A DNA stretch of 64,000 nucleotides from contig NZ_JAFHKI010000024.1 in assembly GCF_016937615.1 (NCBI RefSeq), positions 1 to 64,000 of the forward strand. Direction: 5' to 3'. The DNA is from Pseudomonas lactucae (GTDB lineage: Bacteria; Pseudomonadota; Gammaproteobacteria; Pseudomonadales; Pseudomonadaceae). The translations under genes were made by a program, and so were the position numbers. This document shows positions 17,424 to 27,078 of this stretch, in pieces (the first letter of the stretch is position 1; each line of letters starts with the position of its first letter). The notes under the pieces were generated by a model. The model saw only the letters and a program-made list of their open reading frames with translations. It made no database searches and was not told the origin of the DNA.

Positions 17424-18341
17424 TCAACCGATCGACTGGTTGGACAGGGCAAACAACTGCGCACCAGTTTCAGCGCGGAGAACCTGTGATTGGGCAGCGC
17501 GCACCATGGGAATCGCATGACCAACACAGGGCAGGCCCTGCTCGGTCAACCAAGGCGACAAGCCTGTGTCTTCAGTGACATCGATCCGCACGAACCTTCC
17601 TCGATGGGCATTAGCGAGTGCCGTGATCAGTGTTCGGGCATCCACTATCGCAGTCGCGCCCCTGGCGATCACCGGGCCGATGACCACGCCGCGCCCGAAC
17701 TCGCGCGCACAGCCGTAGGCTAAAACACCCGCGCCGCGGTCGATGACCAAGGTATTGGCGACGTCGAACAAGGCATTGAGCAATTCACTGCGGTCGCGGC
17801 CCGTGGCGGCCAGATCCAGTTGTCGCAGCGCTTGCTGGTCCTCGGCCTGCATGGCACGAACCTGCCCCGATACGGGAACAAAATGCACCGCGTGTTCAAG
17901 CATCGCTTGATGCTGGTTGACCTGCCCCTGGGCAACGAAACCCAGTCGTCTATACAGCGCCAAGCCTTCCTGGGTGGAATTGAGGATCAGCGTTCGCTCG
18001 CCGGCCTCCTGCATCAGGCGGTCCATCAGGGCGCGCCCGAGGCCCTGGCCCTGCAACACCGGAGAAACAATGATCATGCCCACCGAGGCATGGGTCTGGC
18101 CTTGTGACCACCACAAAGCCGTCGCCACCAGCCGTCCCTCCACTTCCACAGCAAGGCCAGCGCCAAGGTCGAAGGCGAATCGCCAGTCCGCCTCGCGATA
18201 CGGCCAGCCCAAGGCGGATGAGAGGCCGACCGCCTGTGGTAGATGATCTGCGCGCAGGGGCATCAGACGCGGTGCCGCCGGGTCTGACGCCGTGACGGAG
18301 CGTGGCTGGGATCGGGCCGTCTGGTCGGAATCCTTCAACAT
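17424..18341 (-). CDS. Double-domain GNAT acetyltransferase
   Basis: A 305-residue protein with an N-terminal GNAT domain (about 25-155; acetyl-CoA loop VSPVLQGQGLGRALMDRL, then LYRRLGFVAQG). The second domain (about 160-290) resembles the YitI/Acetyltransf_18 family. It lies between two DAO-type oxidoreductases on the same strand, likely one transcription unit. Acceptor substrate unknown; small amine or amino acid inferred. Confidence 0.75.
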   Translation of the reverse strand: MLKDSDQTARSQPRSVTASDPAAPRLMPLRADHLPQAVGLSSALGWPYREADWRFAFDLGAGLAVEVEGRLVATALWWSQGQTHASVGMIIVSPVLQGQGLGRALMDRLMQEAGERTLILNSTQEGLALYRRLGFVAQGQVNQHQAMLEHAVHFVPVSGQVRAMQAEDQQALRQLDLAATGRDRSELLNALFDVANTLVIDRGAGVLAYGCAREFGRGVVIGPVIARGATAIVDARTLITALANAHRGRFVRIDVTEDTGLSPWLTEQGLPCVGHAIPMVRAAQSQVLRAETGAQLFALSNQSIG

Positions 18342-18378
18342 ACAGGCGATACCTCTGGTTCAAATGGAGGGAAAACGC

Positions 18379-19704
18379 TTAGAAGTCCGCAACTTTGCCC
18401 CAGGCCGACGCTTGAAAGCGGTCCGGGTGATAAGGTTGCGGATCGACAATGGGGACGGCACCGCTGACGATATCGGCAATCAAATGGCCCGCGCCCGACC
18501 CAATACCGAAACCATGACCACTGAACCCCGCCGCCAGTACCAGGCCCGGCAGGCTGGCTATCTCGCCGATCCCTGGAACACCATCAGGCGTACTGTCCAC
18601 GTAACCCGCCCAGGCTGTAGTGAGCGAAGACGCCTTTAATGACGGAACCAACTCCACCGCGCGTTTGTAAGTCAACTGGACAATCGCGGCGTCGACCTTC
18701 GGATCGAGAATTCGCATCTTTTCCATCGGTGTCGGCTGGTCCAGGCGCCAGCGTTTCCAGCTTTCATGCCCCGAACGCACCCCCTCCAACCCACCAGGCG
18801 CCAGATTGCGCCATCTCCGTTGAAACATCGGCAGGAACTGCGTAGCGAAACCAAGCAGTTGCGGTGTGAAGTCGACACGTCCCCGGCCACTGATCGCCAG
18901 TGTATAACTGCCATCGAAACGCCGCGTCATGGAGACATCGGACGTGTGCAATGCACTGGGTATCGCCTGGCTTGGTGGAGAAACCGAAAGCACGGTCTGA
19001 CGAATGGTGGCTTGGGGAAAACGAATACCATATTGGCGACAGAACGAAGACGCCCATGCGCCGGCGGCAAGAACCGCGAGGCGGGTGCGGATGATGCCCT
19101 TTTCGGTAACGACCGCAGAGAGTCGACCGGCCTCGGTCTCAAGGCCACGGACGGCGCAGTCTTGATGGACAGTGCTGCCAAGGGCCAGGATGGCACGAGC
19201 CACCGCCGGTGCGGCGCGAGATGGGTCCGCAGTGCCGTCGGAGGGGGCAAATACCCCTCCCTTCCAAGCCTTGCCGGTGGCCCTTGCGCGTTCGGCTGCT
19301 TGCTGCGCATTGAGCATGTGGGTCTCGACATTGACCGTACGGGCGAACTTCCCCCAACGCGCCCACCCCTCAAGCTCAGTTTCATTATTGCTCAGGTAGA
19401 GCAGCCCGCACCGAGTAAAACCTGTTTGCTCGCCGGTCTGCGCGCCGAACTGCTCCCACAACTCCAGGCTTTTGGTCGCCATCGGCAGCTCACGCGCATC
19501 GCGATTTTGCTGACGGCACCAACCCCAGTTACGACTCGATTGTTCAGCGCCTATACGGCCTTTTTCGACCAAAGCGACCTTCATGCCGCGTTTGGCCAGG
19601 TAATAGGCGGTAAACGCCCCGATAATACCGCCGCCAATCACGACCACATCAGCGTCCGTCGGCAAATCTGGAGAGGTAGATACGGAGGTCAAAGGAGCTG
19701 GCAT
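18379..19704 (-). CDS. DAO-family FAD-dependent oxidoreductase
   Basis: A flavoprotein of about 441 residues. The FAD motif DVVVIGGGIIGAFTAYYLAKRG lies at about residues 17-38, SRNWGWCRQQNRD follows, and AAGFSGHGFGIGSG stands near the C terminus. I start it at ATG 19704, which places the FAD motif at the usual distance. The frame is open to 19812 but the extra 36 residues look unlike the family. It heads the minus-strand group with the GNAT and PuuB-like genes. Substrate unknown. Confidence 0.8.
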   Translation of the reverse strand: MPAPLTSVSTSPDLPTDADVVVIGGGIIGAFTAYYLAKRGMKVALVEKGRIGAEQSSRNWGWCRQQNRDARELPMATKSLELWEQFGAQTGEQTGFTRCGLLYLSNNETELEGWARWGKFARTVNVETHMLNAQQAAERARATGKAWKGGVFAPSDGTADPSRAAPAVARAILALGSTVHQDCAVRGLETEAGRLSAVVTEKGIIRTRLAVLAAGAWASSFCRQYGIRFPQATIRQTVLSVSPPSQAIPSALHTSDVSMTRRFDGSYTLAISGRGRVDFTPQLLGFATQFLPMFQRRWRNLAPGGLEGVRSGHESWKRWRLDQPTPMEKMRILDPKVDAAIVQLTYKRAVELVPSLKASSLTTAWAGYVDSTPDGVPGIGEIASLPGLVLAAGFSGHGFGIGSGAGHLIADIVSGAVPIVDPQPYHPDRFQASAWGKVADF

Positions 19705-20689
19705 GTTCTGGATCCGTTGAGGAGGAAAGTGGCGTAGGCATCCGAGCCCAATGATTCGTGCTACGAACAGGCACGTTGTCAAAACTGACGCGATTTCGAA
19801 GTTGCAACACACTTTTATTACAACACCGAAAAATCAGCAGATAGCGTTAAAAGAGTCGTGAGGCTGATAGAAAAAGCCGTATTGCCTCTGTGCTTCAGCA
19901 GACTTTGCGGACTGCGCCAAGCTTGGGCAAAACCACGACTCATGCGCTGTTCTGGAGCCAGTCAGAGGCCAAACATTTACTGCCAGCCTTACCCTTCATT
20001 AAACCGGCAACTCCCGCCCGCAGGACCGACGAAGCCTGCGGCTGGTGCAAACATCCAACGCCCAACGGCGTGGAGTATCTGATACCAACCGGCGACCAGT
20101 CGGACGGCCGGCACACGCGTCGGATAAAAAGGAATTTGGCGCATCTTATCTGCCTACATCAGGCCGATGTGCGGGAGTCTGCCCTGCGACCACTTGCACC
20201 ACGTATTTGCCTATATAGGACGCCATAGCGACGCCCGTGCCGTTGTATTCAATGACCGAGACTTGGGAGACTTTCAGAAAGCCACCATCAAGTGGGCGGT
20301 GCTGCTCTCACTCTTGATGACAATAGCGTCGCGGCTGACGGGCGCAATTACGCTGTTCACCTGAAAGCAAAAGCGGTCGATAAACTCTCACAGTGCTTTT
20401 GGGCGCTGGCATCGTCGACGGGCCGCTTCACAACCACGAGAAAAACCTTCCAAGTAGTCGATAGGAAATCATCGACAACACGCCATTCACATATATTTTT
20501 CAATATCACTTCTATTCATGGAAATAGCTTCTAACACACGAATGTTTTCTGCAAAAAAACAGAAAAAGTTTCGGGGTCAGATGCCCTATATTTTTATTGA
20601 AGCCCAGGTGTCGTAAATCGCGCGTAGCTCAGCACCACTTTGAGTTTTTAGCCAAGCCGTGGGACGTCAAAACCATTAGCAACTGAGAG
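19705..20689. other. Long intergenic region, about 985 bp
   Basis: No frame here reads like a real protein. The region separates the minus-strand flavoprotein gene from the plus-strand aldehyde dehydrogenase gene, so it should contain divergent promoters. It carries copy B of the 43-bp repeat. An AT-rich stretch at 20460-20600 precedes the dehydrogenase. A decayed gene or inserted remnant is possible but not identifiable by eye. Confidence 0.4.
19896..19938. repeat. Copy B of a 43-bp intergenic repeat
   Basis: Runs from CAGCAGAC through TTTGCGGACTGC to GGGCAAAACC. It aligns without gaps to 15928-15970 and keeps the inverted ends TTTGC/GCAAA. It sits about 190 bp upstream of the flavoprotein start at 19704. 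Shared position before two minus-strand genes suggests a common regulator site or a dispersed element. Confidence 0.5.
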
Positions 20690-20695
20690 GTGATC

Positions 20696-22129
20696 ATGGA
20701 ACAAATACCACTGTTTATTGGCGGTGTATGGCGTAACACGCATCCCAATGAATCGATCCCTGTAGTCAATCCGGCAACTGAAGAGCAGATCGGACTCATT
20801 GCGAAAGCTAGCTTGACTGATATCGAAGACGCGGCGATCGCTGCCGAAAAAGGTTTCGCTGCTTGGAAGCAGGTCAGCGCACTTGAGCGCGCGACGATTA
20901 TGCACAAAGCCGCGAATTTGATTCGTGAGCGCGCGGAACATATTGCCCGTACCCTAACCATAGAGCACGGGAAGCCCTTGGCGGAAGCGATGGGTGAAGT
21001 CGGCGCAACCGCAGACACAATCGACTGGCACGCAGAAGAAGGCAGGCGTACGTATGGGCGCGTCATCCCATCTCGCGCGTTAGGTGTTCATCAATTCACC
21101 CTGATGGAGCCTATCGGACCTGTAGTGGGATTCGCCCCATGGAATTTCCCACTTATTCAAGCGGTTAAAAAAGTCGCCGGTGCACTTGCCGCTGGCTGCT
21201 CGATCATTTTGAAGGGTGCAACAGAGGCACCTACATGTGCAGTCGAGTTGGTCAAGGCGTTCGCTGACGCTGGCGTCTCTCCTGGAGCCGTCAACCTGTT
21301 GTTTGGCGATTCGGGCCAAATTTCTGAGCATTTGATCGCCCATCCTTCTATCCGGAAAGTAACGTTCACCGGATCGACGCCAGTAGGCAAAAAGCTTGCG
21401 AGCCTTGCAGGGCTTCATATGAAGCGATCCACGATGGAACTGGGTGGCCACGCACCTGTGATCGTAATGGATGACGCGGACATCGCCACAGCCGTCAAGA
21501 TTTCTGTCGCGGCCAAATACCGCAACGCAGGCCAGGTTTGTGTTTCCCCCACTCGCTTCCTCGTTCATTCGAAAGTGTTCGACGAGTTCGTTAGCCGCTT
21601 CGTAGACGGAGCGCGAGCGATCAAGGTAGGTGACGGTCTCGACCCCCAGGTAAATATGGGCCCTATGGCACATCGTGGGCGTCTTAAAGCGACAGAAGAG
21701 CTCGTGGCTGACGCCGTATCGCAGGGTGCGAAGCTTGAGACTGGCGGTAATCGCGTAGGCGATAGAGGTTATTTTTTCGAACCTACCGTTTTGACAAATG
21801 TGCCGGTGACCGCCCTGGCGATGATCGATGAACCTTTCGGCCCGATTGCTTTGATCAATTCCTTCGACGACATCGACGAAGCCATCAAGGAAGCGAACAG
21901 ATTGCCCTATGGCCTCTCTGCATACGCCTATACACGATCACTCAGTTCGGCCAATAAGCTATTCAACGGCATCGAGTCTGGCGCCATCTCGATCAACCAT
22001 CACAGCGTAGCCCTGCCCGAACACCCATTTGGCGGCGTAAAAGATTCCGGATACGGAACCGAAGGAGGCCCTGGGGCACTGGATGCGTTCATGACCACGA
22101 AATTCGTTTCGCTTGCGAGCGTTCTTTAA
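20696..22129 (+). CDS. NAD(P)-dependent aldehyde dehydrogenase (succinate-semialdehyde dehydrogenase-like)
   Basis: A 477-residue aldehyde dehydrogenase. GFAPWNFPL, FTGSTPVGKK, the catalytic glutamate in MELGGHAPVI and the nucleophile cysteine in NAGQVCVSPTR are all present. The C-terminal block PFGGVKDSGYGTEGG is of the GabD/SSADH group. ATG 20696 has GAGAGG five bases upstream and is preferred to the GTG two codons earlier. Two small AhpD-like genes follow 78 bp on, so it is probably part of a three-gene operon. Confidence 0.87.
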   Translation: MEQIPLFIGGVWRNTHPNESIPVVNPATEEQIGLIAKASLTDIEDAAIAAEKGFAAWKQVSALERATIMHKAANLIRERAEHIARTLTIEHGKPLAEAMGEVGATADTIDWHAEEGRRTYGRVIPSRALGVHQFTLMEPIGPVVGFAPWNFPLIQAVKKVAGALAAGCSIILKGATEAPTCAVELVKAFADAGVSPGAVNLLFGDSGQISEHLIAHPSIRKVTFTGSTPVGKKLASLAGLHMKRSTMELGGHAPVIVMDDADIATAVKISVAAKYRNAGQVCVSPTRFLVHSKVFDEFVSRFVDGARAIKVGDGLDPQVNMGPMAHRGRLKATEELVADAVSQGAKLETGGNRVGDRGYFFEPTVLTNVPVTALAMIDEPFGPIALINSFDDIDEAIKEANRLPYGLSAYAYTRSLSSANKLFNGIESGAISINHHSVALPEHPFGGVKDSGYGTEGGPGALDAFMTTKFVSLASVL

Positions 22130-22206
22130 CCTAGGGCGAACATTTGCGGTCCTGTCCAGCATAGCTGTACTCAGGAAGTTACGCGTCGCTAACCATTGGA
22201 ACTTAT

Positions 22207-22704
22207 ATGCTTACTCCGAATATTATCGAGCGTCTTGTTGGCGCAAACGAAAACTCTCCAATCGCGATGGCCATTGCGCAGCGCTCGGAAATTATGGCCC
22301 TCAGTCAAGCGAGCCATGATGCTGTGATCATTCCTAAAGATCCGGGTGGTCTATCACATGCAGAGCGTGCAGCGCTTGCGGAACGAATCGCCAGGTTGAG
22401 CGATTCTGAAGAACTGGCTGATCACTATCATGTGTGTCTTGAATCAGCGGATGGCGACGAAGGACTTTACGTTGCGGCCAATCCTCAGCAGACCGCCTAT
22501 GGGGATGAGCGCTTCATGGCAATCATCCGATTCACTGATCTGGTTACTCAAAAGCCGCGCGAAGCGACCAAGCAAGACATCGACACATTGAAGACTGTCG
22601 GAATCACAGAGCCGGATATCGTGAGGCTGACTGAGGTTATTGCGTTCGTTAACTATCAGCTTCGGGTCGTTGCTGGATTTAAAATCGCGGGAGAAATCGA
22701 ATGA
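22207..22704 (+). CDS. CMD-domain protein, Avi_7170-like
   Basis: A 165-residue protein of the carboxymuconolactone decarboxylase/AhpD superfamily, resembling the Avi_7170 type that occurs next to an Avi_7169-type partner. The visible core is ADHYHVCLES followed by FTDLVTQKPREATKQDIDTLK, but it lacks the CxxC motif. Its stop overlaps the start of the next gene (ATGA), so the two are translated together. Function of the pair is not established; flavin-linked oxidation of an unusual carbon source is often proposed from context. Confidence 0.7.
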   Translation: MLTPNIIERLVGANENSPIAMAIAQRSEIMALSQASHDAVIIPKDPGGLSHAERAALAERIARLSDSEELADHYHVCLESADGDEGLYVAANPQQTAYGDERFMAIIRFTDLVTQKPREATKQDIDTLKTVGITEPDIVRLTEVIAFVNYQLRVVAGFKIAGEIE

Positions 22705-23276
22705 GCCAAGTCGTGCATAACTTCACGGTATCGGTGCCTCACTGGTCGCCGTACATCAAGCCTGTTGAGTTGGAAAGCGCAAGCCAAGAGCAGCTCGATG
22801 CGATGAAAGTGACCCCATCGAGCAAGAAAATCTCGGAGTATGTGCTCACTCTTGCTCATGACCCTGAATCGCTCGCGGTACGATCCCCTTTGTTTAACGC
22901 CATCATGTACGGTCGCGCCGGCTTGCCTCCAGCTGAGCGTGAACTGGGAGCGATTGGTTCCTCAATCGTCAATCGATGCGTCTACTGCGCAGCAGTACAC
23001 GGCGCCCGATACAATCAGTTGACCAAAAGTACAGAGCTGGTCGCAAAAATCTTTGCCGACGAAACCGAAGCGCAATTGGATGATAGGCCTCAGGCGTTGT
23101 TCGACTTTGCGGTCGAGCTGGCCAAGTCACCCCCAGTGCTGACTACGCGGCATGCCGACGCCTTGAAAGAGCTTGGCTTTGATACGCTTGGGGTCGTCGA
23201 CCTTGTGCTGGCCACAGCCATCTTCGGATGGGCGAATCGCCTGATGCACGTTCTAGGCGAACCTGTAAAAATCTGA
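22701..23276 (+). CDS. Alkylhydroperoxidase-domain protein, Avi_7169-like
   Basis: A 191-residue AhpD-like protein with the redox motif CVYCAAVH (CxxC plus distal histidine) near residues 95-102. This is the reactive centre used by AhpD proteins to reduce peroxides with thiol partners. It overlaps the CMD-domain gene by four bases and probably forms a complex with it. A strong hairpin follows ten bases after the stop. Confidence 0.75.
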   Translation: MSQVVHNFTVSVPHWSPYIKPVELESASQEQLDAMKVTPSSKKISEYVLTLAHDPESLAVRSPLFNAIMYGRAGLPPAERELGAIGSSIVNRCVYCAAVHGARYNQLTKSTELVAKIFADETEAQLDDRPQALFDFAVELAKSPPVLTTRHADALKELGFDTLGVVDLVLATAIFGWANRLMHVLGEPVKI

Positions 23277-23286
23277 TGAGCACATC

Positions 23287-23325
23287 GTTCACTAACGAGC
23301 AGCCACGAACTGCCCGTTAGTGAAC
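23287..23325 (+). terminator. Strong hairpin after the ALDH/CMD operon
   Basis: An 11-bp perfect stem GTTCACTAACG/CGTTAGTGAAC encloses a second inner stem GCAG/CTGC. It starts ten bases after the stop of the alkylhydroperoxidase-domain gene. There is no T-run, so it may act as a terminator or as an mRNA 3' stabiliser. Confidence 0.65.
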
Positions 23326-23527
23326 AATCAAGATGCATCGCACAATTCAGTCCCTCCCCTTCGTTCCCCATTCGCGCCGCTCACTCAGCTCTTAAACGCG
23401 TCCGCGATAGCCTTGGAATATTCATGTCTGCCGTGCTAAACATTCGTAAGCGTCTGCCCAAGTCACCTTGCGTGACTCAGGTAAGAACCCGCTGAGTCGG
23501 CAACCTCATCAGCGCAGAAGTCGAAGG

Positions 23528-23923
23528 TCAGTCACCGCTGTGGCATACGCAACATATCTTGTTGCCGTCGGGGTCTCTGATATAAGCACCGTAATAATCT
23601 GCAGAGTACTGAAGACGCAGTCCTGGTGCGCCTTCGTCTGATGCCCCATTAGCCATAGCGATCGCGTGAAAGTCATCAACCTGCGCCCGCGTTTGGGCTT
23701 CGAACGCAACCATCGACCCGTTACCTGGCGTCGCGCGTTCGCCATTTAGAGGGCTATAGATGCAGAACGCCGTACCTGAGTCAGTCGTGCTTTGGGTGAA
23801 TAGAGCGCGTTCAGGATTGTGCTTGAGGGCAAGCAACGTGATGCCTAGCGGTGCAAGTAGCCGCCCATAGGAGTTTGTAGCGCTGGCGAGGTCGTTGGTG
23901 CCGATTGTGATATGGCTGAACAT
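23528..23923 (-). CDS. VOC-family protein (glyoxalase/dioxygenase fold)
   Basis: A 131-residue single vicinal-oxygen-chelate protein. It opens with MFSHITIGTNDLASATNSYGRLLAPLG, and the C-terminal DYYGAYIRDPDGNKICCVCH carries the usual metal-binding glutamate/histidine region in a modified form. Such proteins are lactoylglutathione-lyase-like or antibiotic-binding. Substrate unknown. Confidence 0.78.
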   Translation of the reverse strand: MFSHITIGTNDLASATNSYGRLLAPLGITLLALKHNPERALFTQSTTDSGTAFCIYSPLNGERATPGNGSMVAFEAQTRAQVDDFHAIAMANGASDEGAPGLRLQYSADYYGAYIRDPDGNKICCVCHSGD

Positions 23924-24070
23924 GACGCACTCCGATGGGATTAGGGTATGCGTCTACCTAACTTACCTCGTGTAGACATGCATCAGCAGGGGGGCAGTTT
24001 TCAGTCGGCAGAACAGCCTTTACCGGGTCAGTTTTCGGTCAGCTGCAACACCTCAATCTCAGATTTGGGC

Positions 24071-24925
24071 TCAGAGGCCCATTTCTATGGTCTCAGGGTC
24101 AGGCCCCAGGCGGCCGGTTTGCTTGAGCTGTGCAATCGCCTCAAGCTCGTCGCTGCTCAGCTCAAAATTGAATATATCAAGGTTAGCCGCCATGCGCTGA
24201 GTATTGGTGGAGCGCGAGATCGGCACATGGCCATTTTGCAGGTGCCAGCGAAGGATGACATGGGCAGGTGTTTTGCCGTGGCGCTGGGCGATTTCGGCGA
24301 ACAGGGGCATTTTCAGCAACTCGCCACCTTGGCCCAACGGGCTCCAGGACGCGGTGATAATGCCTTGCTGGTGGCACCACTTGCTCAGGTTGGCCTGGTT
24401 AAAATCAGGATGGACTTCGATCTGGTTGACTGACGGCACCACGCCGGTGTCATCCATGATGTTAGTCAGATGCTCCACATTGAAGTTCGACACACCAATG
24501 GAACGCACTCGACCTTCCTGCTTCAAGCGCACGAAGGCTTTCCAAGTCTCACGATACGCACCTTTCTTCGGGATGGCCCAATGAATGAGGTACAGATCCA
24601 AGGTTTCGAGTCCTAGGCGCTGCATACTGACGTCGAAAGCTCGTAGGGTGCTGTCGAAGCCCTGGTCGGTATTCCATAGCTTGGTGGTGATAAAAATTCG
24701 TTCCCTGGGTAGTTCGCTTTCAGCGACGGCGCGACCAACTCCGGCTTCGTTACCGTAGCTCACCGCTGTATCGATATGCCGGTAACCAGCTGCCAATGCA
24801 GCTTTGGCCGCCTCGTAAGCCTGCGCATCATCTAGTTTCCAGACCCCGAAGCCGAGTTGCGGAATTTGTACGCCGTCGTTTAGAAAGATCAGTGGAGCAG
24901 ATGCTATCCGAGGGACGAGTTCCAT
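24071..24925 (-). CDS. Aldo/keto reductase (AKR, 2,5-diketo-gluconate reductase group)
   Basis: A 284-residue NADPH-dependent carbonyl reductase. The tetrad is visible: aspartate and tyrosine in HIDTAVSYGNEAGVG, lysine in TTKLWN and histidine in LIHWAIP. Further family blocks are GVSNFNVEHL and SWSPLGQGG. The frame can begin at GTG 24931 or ATG 24925; an AGGA site suits either. Stands alone on the minus strand. Confidence 0.85.
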   Translation of the reverse strand: MELVPRIASAPLIFLNDGVQIPQLGFGVWKLDDAQAYEAAKAALAAGYRHIDTAVSYGNEAGVGRAVAESELPRERIFITTKLWNTDQGFDSTLRAFDVSMQRLGLETLDLYLIHWAIPKKGAYRETWKAFVRLKQEGRVRSIGVSNFNVEHLTNIMDDTGVVPSVNQIEVHPDFNQANLSKWCHQQGIITASWSPLGQGGELLKMPLFAEIAQRHGKTPAHVILRWHLQNGHVPISRSTNTQRMAANLDIFNFELSSDELEAIAQLKQTGRLGPDPETIEMGL

Positions 24926-25349
24926 GTTCACAACGTCCTATATAGTTTTTAGTGGAGGCAAGTAGCATGTGAGAGTAGCGCTGCGTCAAATTGCTTTTCA
25001 AGCGCGCCAAGGAATTCTTCATGTTGGTGTCTTTCTTCCACCTCGGGGAAATTGTTGTTCTCTGTCGGCCGTCACTACGGCGCGTGGTGAACAAATCGAA
25101 TGCAAGCGAAGGGTTAGTGGCAATGCAACTGGGTGGTCAAACTCATGCAATTACGGTAAGCGCCCAGCGTAAGCTCCTGGGCAACCCGCCTTGTAAAGTG
25201 CGCGCTGAGGATGGGTACATTTTCTTCAAAATGGCAGTGTCACACGAGTGGTGTAATCTATTTCAGAACTCAAGATACGCAAGCCGATAACCTATGCCCT
25301 ACATGAGCAATCTTGAGCCAGAACCACCCTATGTTAGAGGAGTTCGCAT
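24926..25349. other. Intergenic region, 424 bp, no gene seen
   Basis: No frame resembles a known protein. It separates the aldo/keto reductase and the DUF1737 gene and probably contains their divergent promoters. Confidence 0.4.
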
Positions 25350-25550
25350 GTGACCGTACCACCGGACGATCTGCCAATTTATCGTATTCTTACTGGCCCT
25401 GACGATGCAGCTTTCTGTCACCGTGTGAGTGCTGCATTGCAGATGGGTTACCAGCTCTATGGTAGCCCTGCTGTCACCTTCAATGGGCAAAATGTGATAG
25501 TGGCGCAAGCGATCATTTGGGGCGGATCTACCCTTGTATCTGTTGGGTAA
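25350..25550 (+). CDS. DUF1737 domain protein
   Basis: A 66-residue protein matching the small DUF1737 family: LPIYRILTGPDDAAFCHRVS, then QMGYQLYGSPAVTFNG and IVAQAI. Translation starts at GTG 25350, seven bases after an AGAGGAG site. No function is known for the family. It lies just left of the IS66 ruins. Confidence 0.75.
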   Translation: MTVPPDDLPIYRILTGPDDAAFCHRVSAALQMGYQLYGSPAVTFNGQNVIVAQAIIWGGSTLVSVG

Positions 25551-25590
25551 TCAGTCTGTATCGATGATGGTTAGAAGTATGCCTCCGGCA

Positions 25591-26412
25591 TCACGCCTTG
25601 CGTAAATAGACCGGATGCCACCTATGCGGCAGTAACTGATCGATTTCGCTCGCCCGCTGCGTCGGCAGGCGCGTGAGGACGTCCTTCAAATAAGCATACG
25701 GATCATGCCCGTTGAGCCGCGCCGACTGGATCAAGCTCATGATCGCCGCCGCCCGTTTTCCGCTGACGGTAAAGCGGCAGGTGGTCGGCAAACTTGGCAA
25801 TCATGACGTGGGCCAGCAGCCCGGCGGTTGGGATACCCTTGTCGATGATCTGGGCCGGAACCGGTGCCTGGATCAACGTTTCGCAGTCATCGCAGACCCA
25901 TTTGCCACGCACATGACGCTCGACGTTGAACACGCCCGGTGTGTATCCAGCTTTTCGCTGACGTCCTCGCCGATGCGCTTCAGGGCGCAGCCGCATGGGC
26001 AGTGAGTGTTGTCAGGTTCGTGATGGATCAGCGTGCATGGAAACTCAGCCGGCAATGCAGTGCGCTTGGGTTTCTGTTTTTTCTCGGTCAGAGTTATCAC
26101 TACCTGCAAGCTTTGAAACTCTGCTTCAATTGCCGCGATATCGGTGTCGATCAGGTCATCGAGCAAACTGGCCTGCTCGGGATTCATCTGCTCGCTGCGC
26201 TTGGCAAACTTCAAGCGCTTGAGTTGGCGATCTCATGGGTCAGTTTTTCGATGAGTGTTTGGTCGTGGTGGATCTTCTTGTCCATGGTCTCGACTGTCTT
26301 GCCCAGAGTGTCGACCTGGTGGTCGAGCGTCTCGACACGCTGCATCAACTGCGCAGCTAAGGCACGCAGTTGGTCAGGAGTCATTTGGTTGAGATTGGGG
26401 AGAAGAAGTCAT
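25591..26412 (-). pseudogene. tnpC: IS66 transposase tnpC, degraded
   Basis: Recognisable TnpC pieces lie in three frames: an N-terminal piece (KRSEQMNPEQASLLDDLID), a zinc-finger-like middle (GKWVCDDCETLIQAPVP), and a C-terminal piece (SGKRAAAIMSLIQSARLNG). At least two frameshifts separate them. An internal deletion near 25762 joins HLPLYRQ directly to SGKRAAA, removing the whole DDE catalytic core. Not functional. Confidence 0.85.
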
Positions 26413-26473
26413 GCGCCGAATTTTGCCAGAGCAGGCGTTTTGCGGCGATAGACCGATAGGCTAATGGCAGCCG

Positions 26474-26809
26474 TTAAAGCAGTGTGATCAAGCCGCCAGA
26501 GCCTGCGCGTTGCCATGGCAGACCCAGCACCAATGCTTGAAGTTGCTCGGTATCCAGCTCCATTTCAGAGCCATTGCGAATACCAGGCCAGTGAAACTTG
26601 CCTTGGTTTAACCGGCGCGCCGCCAGCCATATTCCGAAGCCGTCATGCACCAACACTTTCATACGATTCGTGCGGCGGTTGGCGAACAGATAAGCACAGT
26701 GCGGCTTCGCTGCACCGAACACCGTGATCACCCTGGCCAACGCCGTCTCAGTACCGGCGCGCATGTCCATCGGCTCGGTGGCGAGCCAGATGGAATCGAT
26801 GCGCATCAT
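26474..26809 (-). CDS. tnpB: IS66 accessory protein TnpB (old element)
   Basis: A full-length 111-residue TnpB (IS66 Orf2). It has IDSIWLATEPMDMRAGTETAL, CAYLFANRRTNRMKVLVHDG and the C-terminal LGLPWQRAG. It is very like the TnpB at 27455-27790 but clearly diverged, so the two elements are relatives and not recent duplicates. It remains open although the neighbouring tnpA and tnpC are broken. Its ATG overlaps the tnpA stop. Confidence 0.88.
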   Translation of the reverse strand: MMRIDSIWLATEPMDMRAGTETALARVITVFGAAKPHCAYLFANRRTNRMKVLVHDGFGIWLAARRLNQGKFHWPGIRNGSEMELDTEQLQALVLGLPWQRAGSGGLITLL

Positions 26810-27032
26810 CGCAGCAAGTCTCGAAGAAAGGTCGCGCAGGCAGCAGCACTTTCAGTCGGCCAGCTCACTTTGACAGAGCCACGCGGGTGCTGGATTTCAA
26901 CACAGATACTCAACGATGCAGCTTGCGTATTTGCTCCGGCCAATGGCATGTGGAGCGGAAAAAAGGCAGGTTTCAGCGCGGTACTGTTCTGCGTTTGCAG
27001 GCGAATCCATTTGTGGACGAGGTTTGTATTGA
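26806..27032 (-). pseudogene. tnpA: IS66 tnpA of the old element, 3' part
   Basis: Encodes the C-terminal two thirds of TnpA from NTNLVHKWIRLQ to FLRDLLR. The 5' part lies 4.2 kb away at 31281-31386. Joining both across one copy of the octamer TGTATTGA gives 333 bases, an open frame of 110 residues. The gene was therefore split cleanly by the 27033-31272 insertion. Confidence 0.85.
27025..27032. repeat. Target-site duplication, left copy
   Basis: TGTATTGA immediately outside the left end (GTAAGGGG) of the younger IS66-type element. An identical octamer follows the right end. Eight bases is the usual IS66 duplication length. Confidence 0.92.
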
Positions 27033-27078
27033 GTAAGGGGCCGGCGAACACACCTTCCGAACCCCGGCATTAAGGTCG

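Noticed and set aside
18766..19737. Plus-strand frame of 323 codons opposite the DAO flavoprotein
   Set aside because: Composition and lack of motifs mark it as antisense to a clear FAD enzyme.
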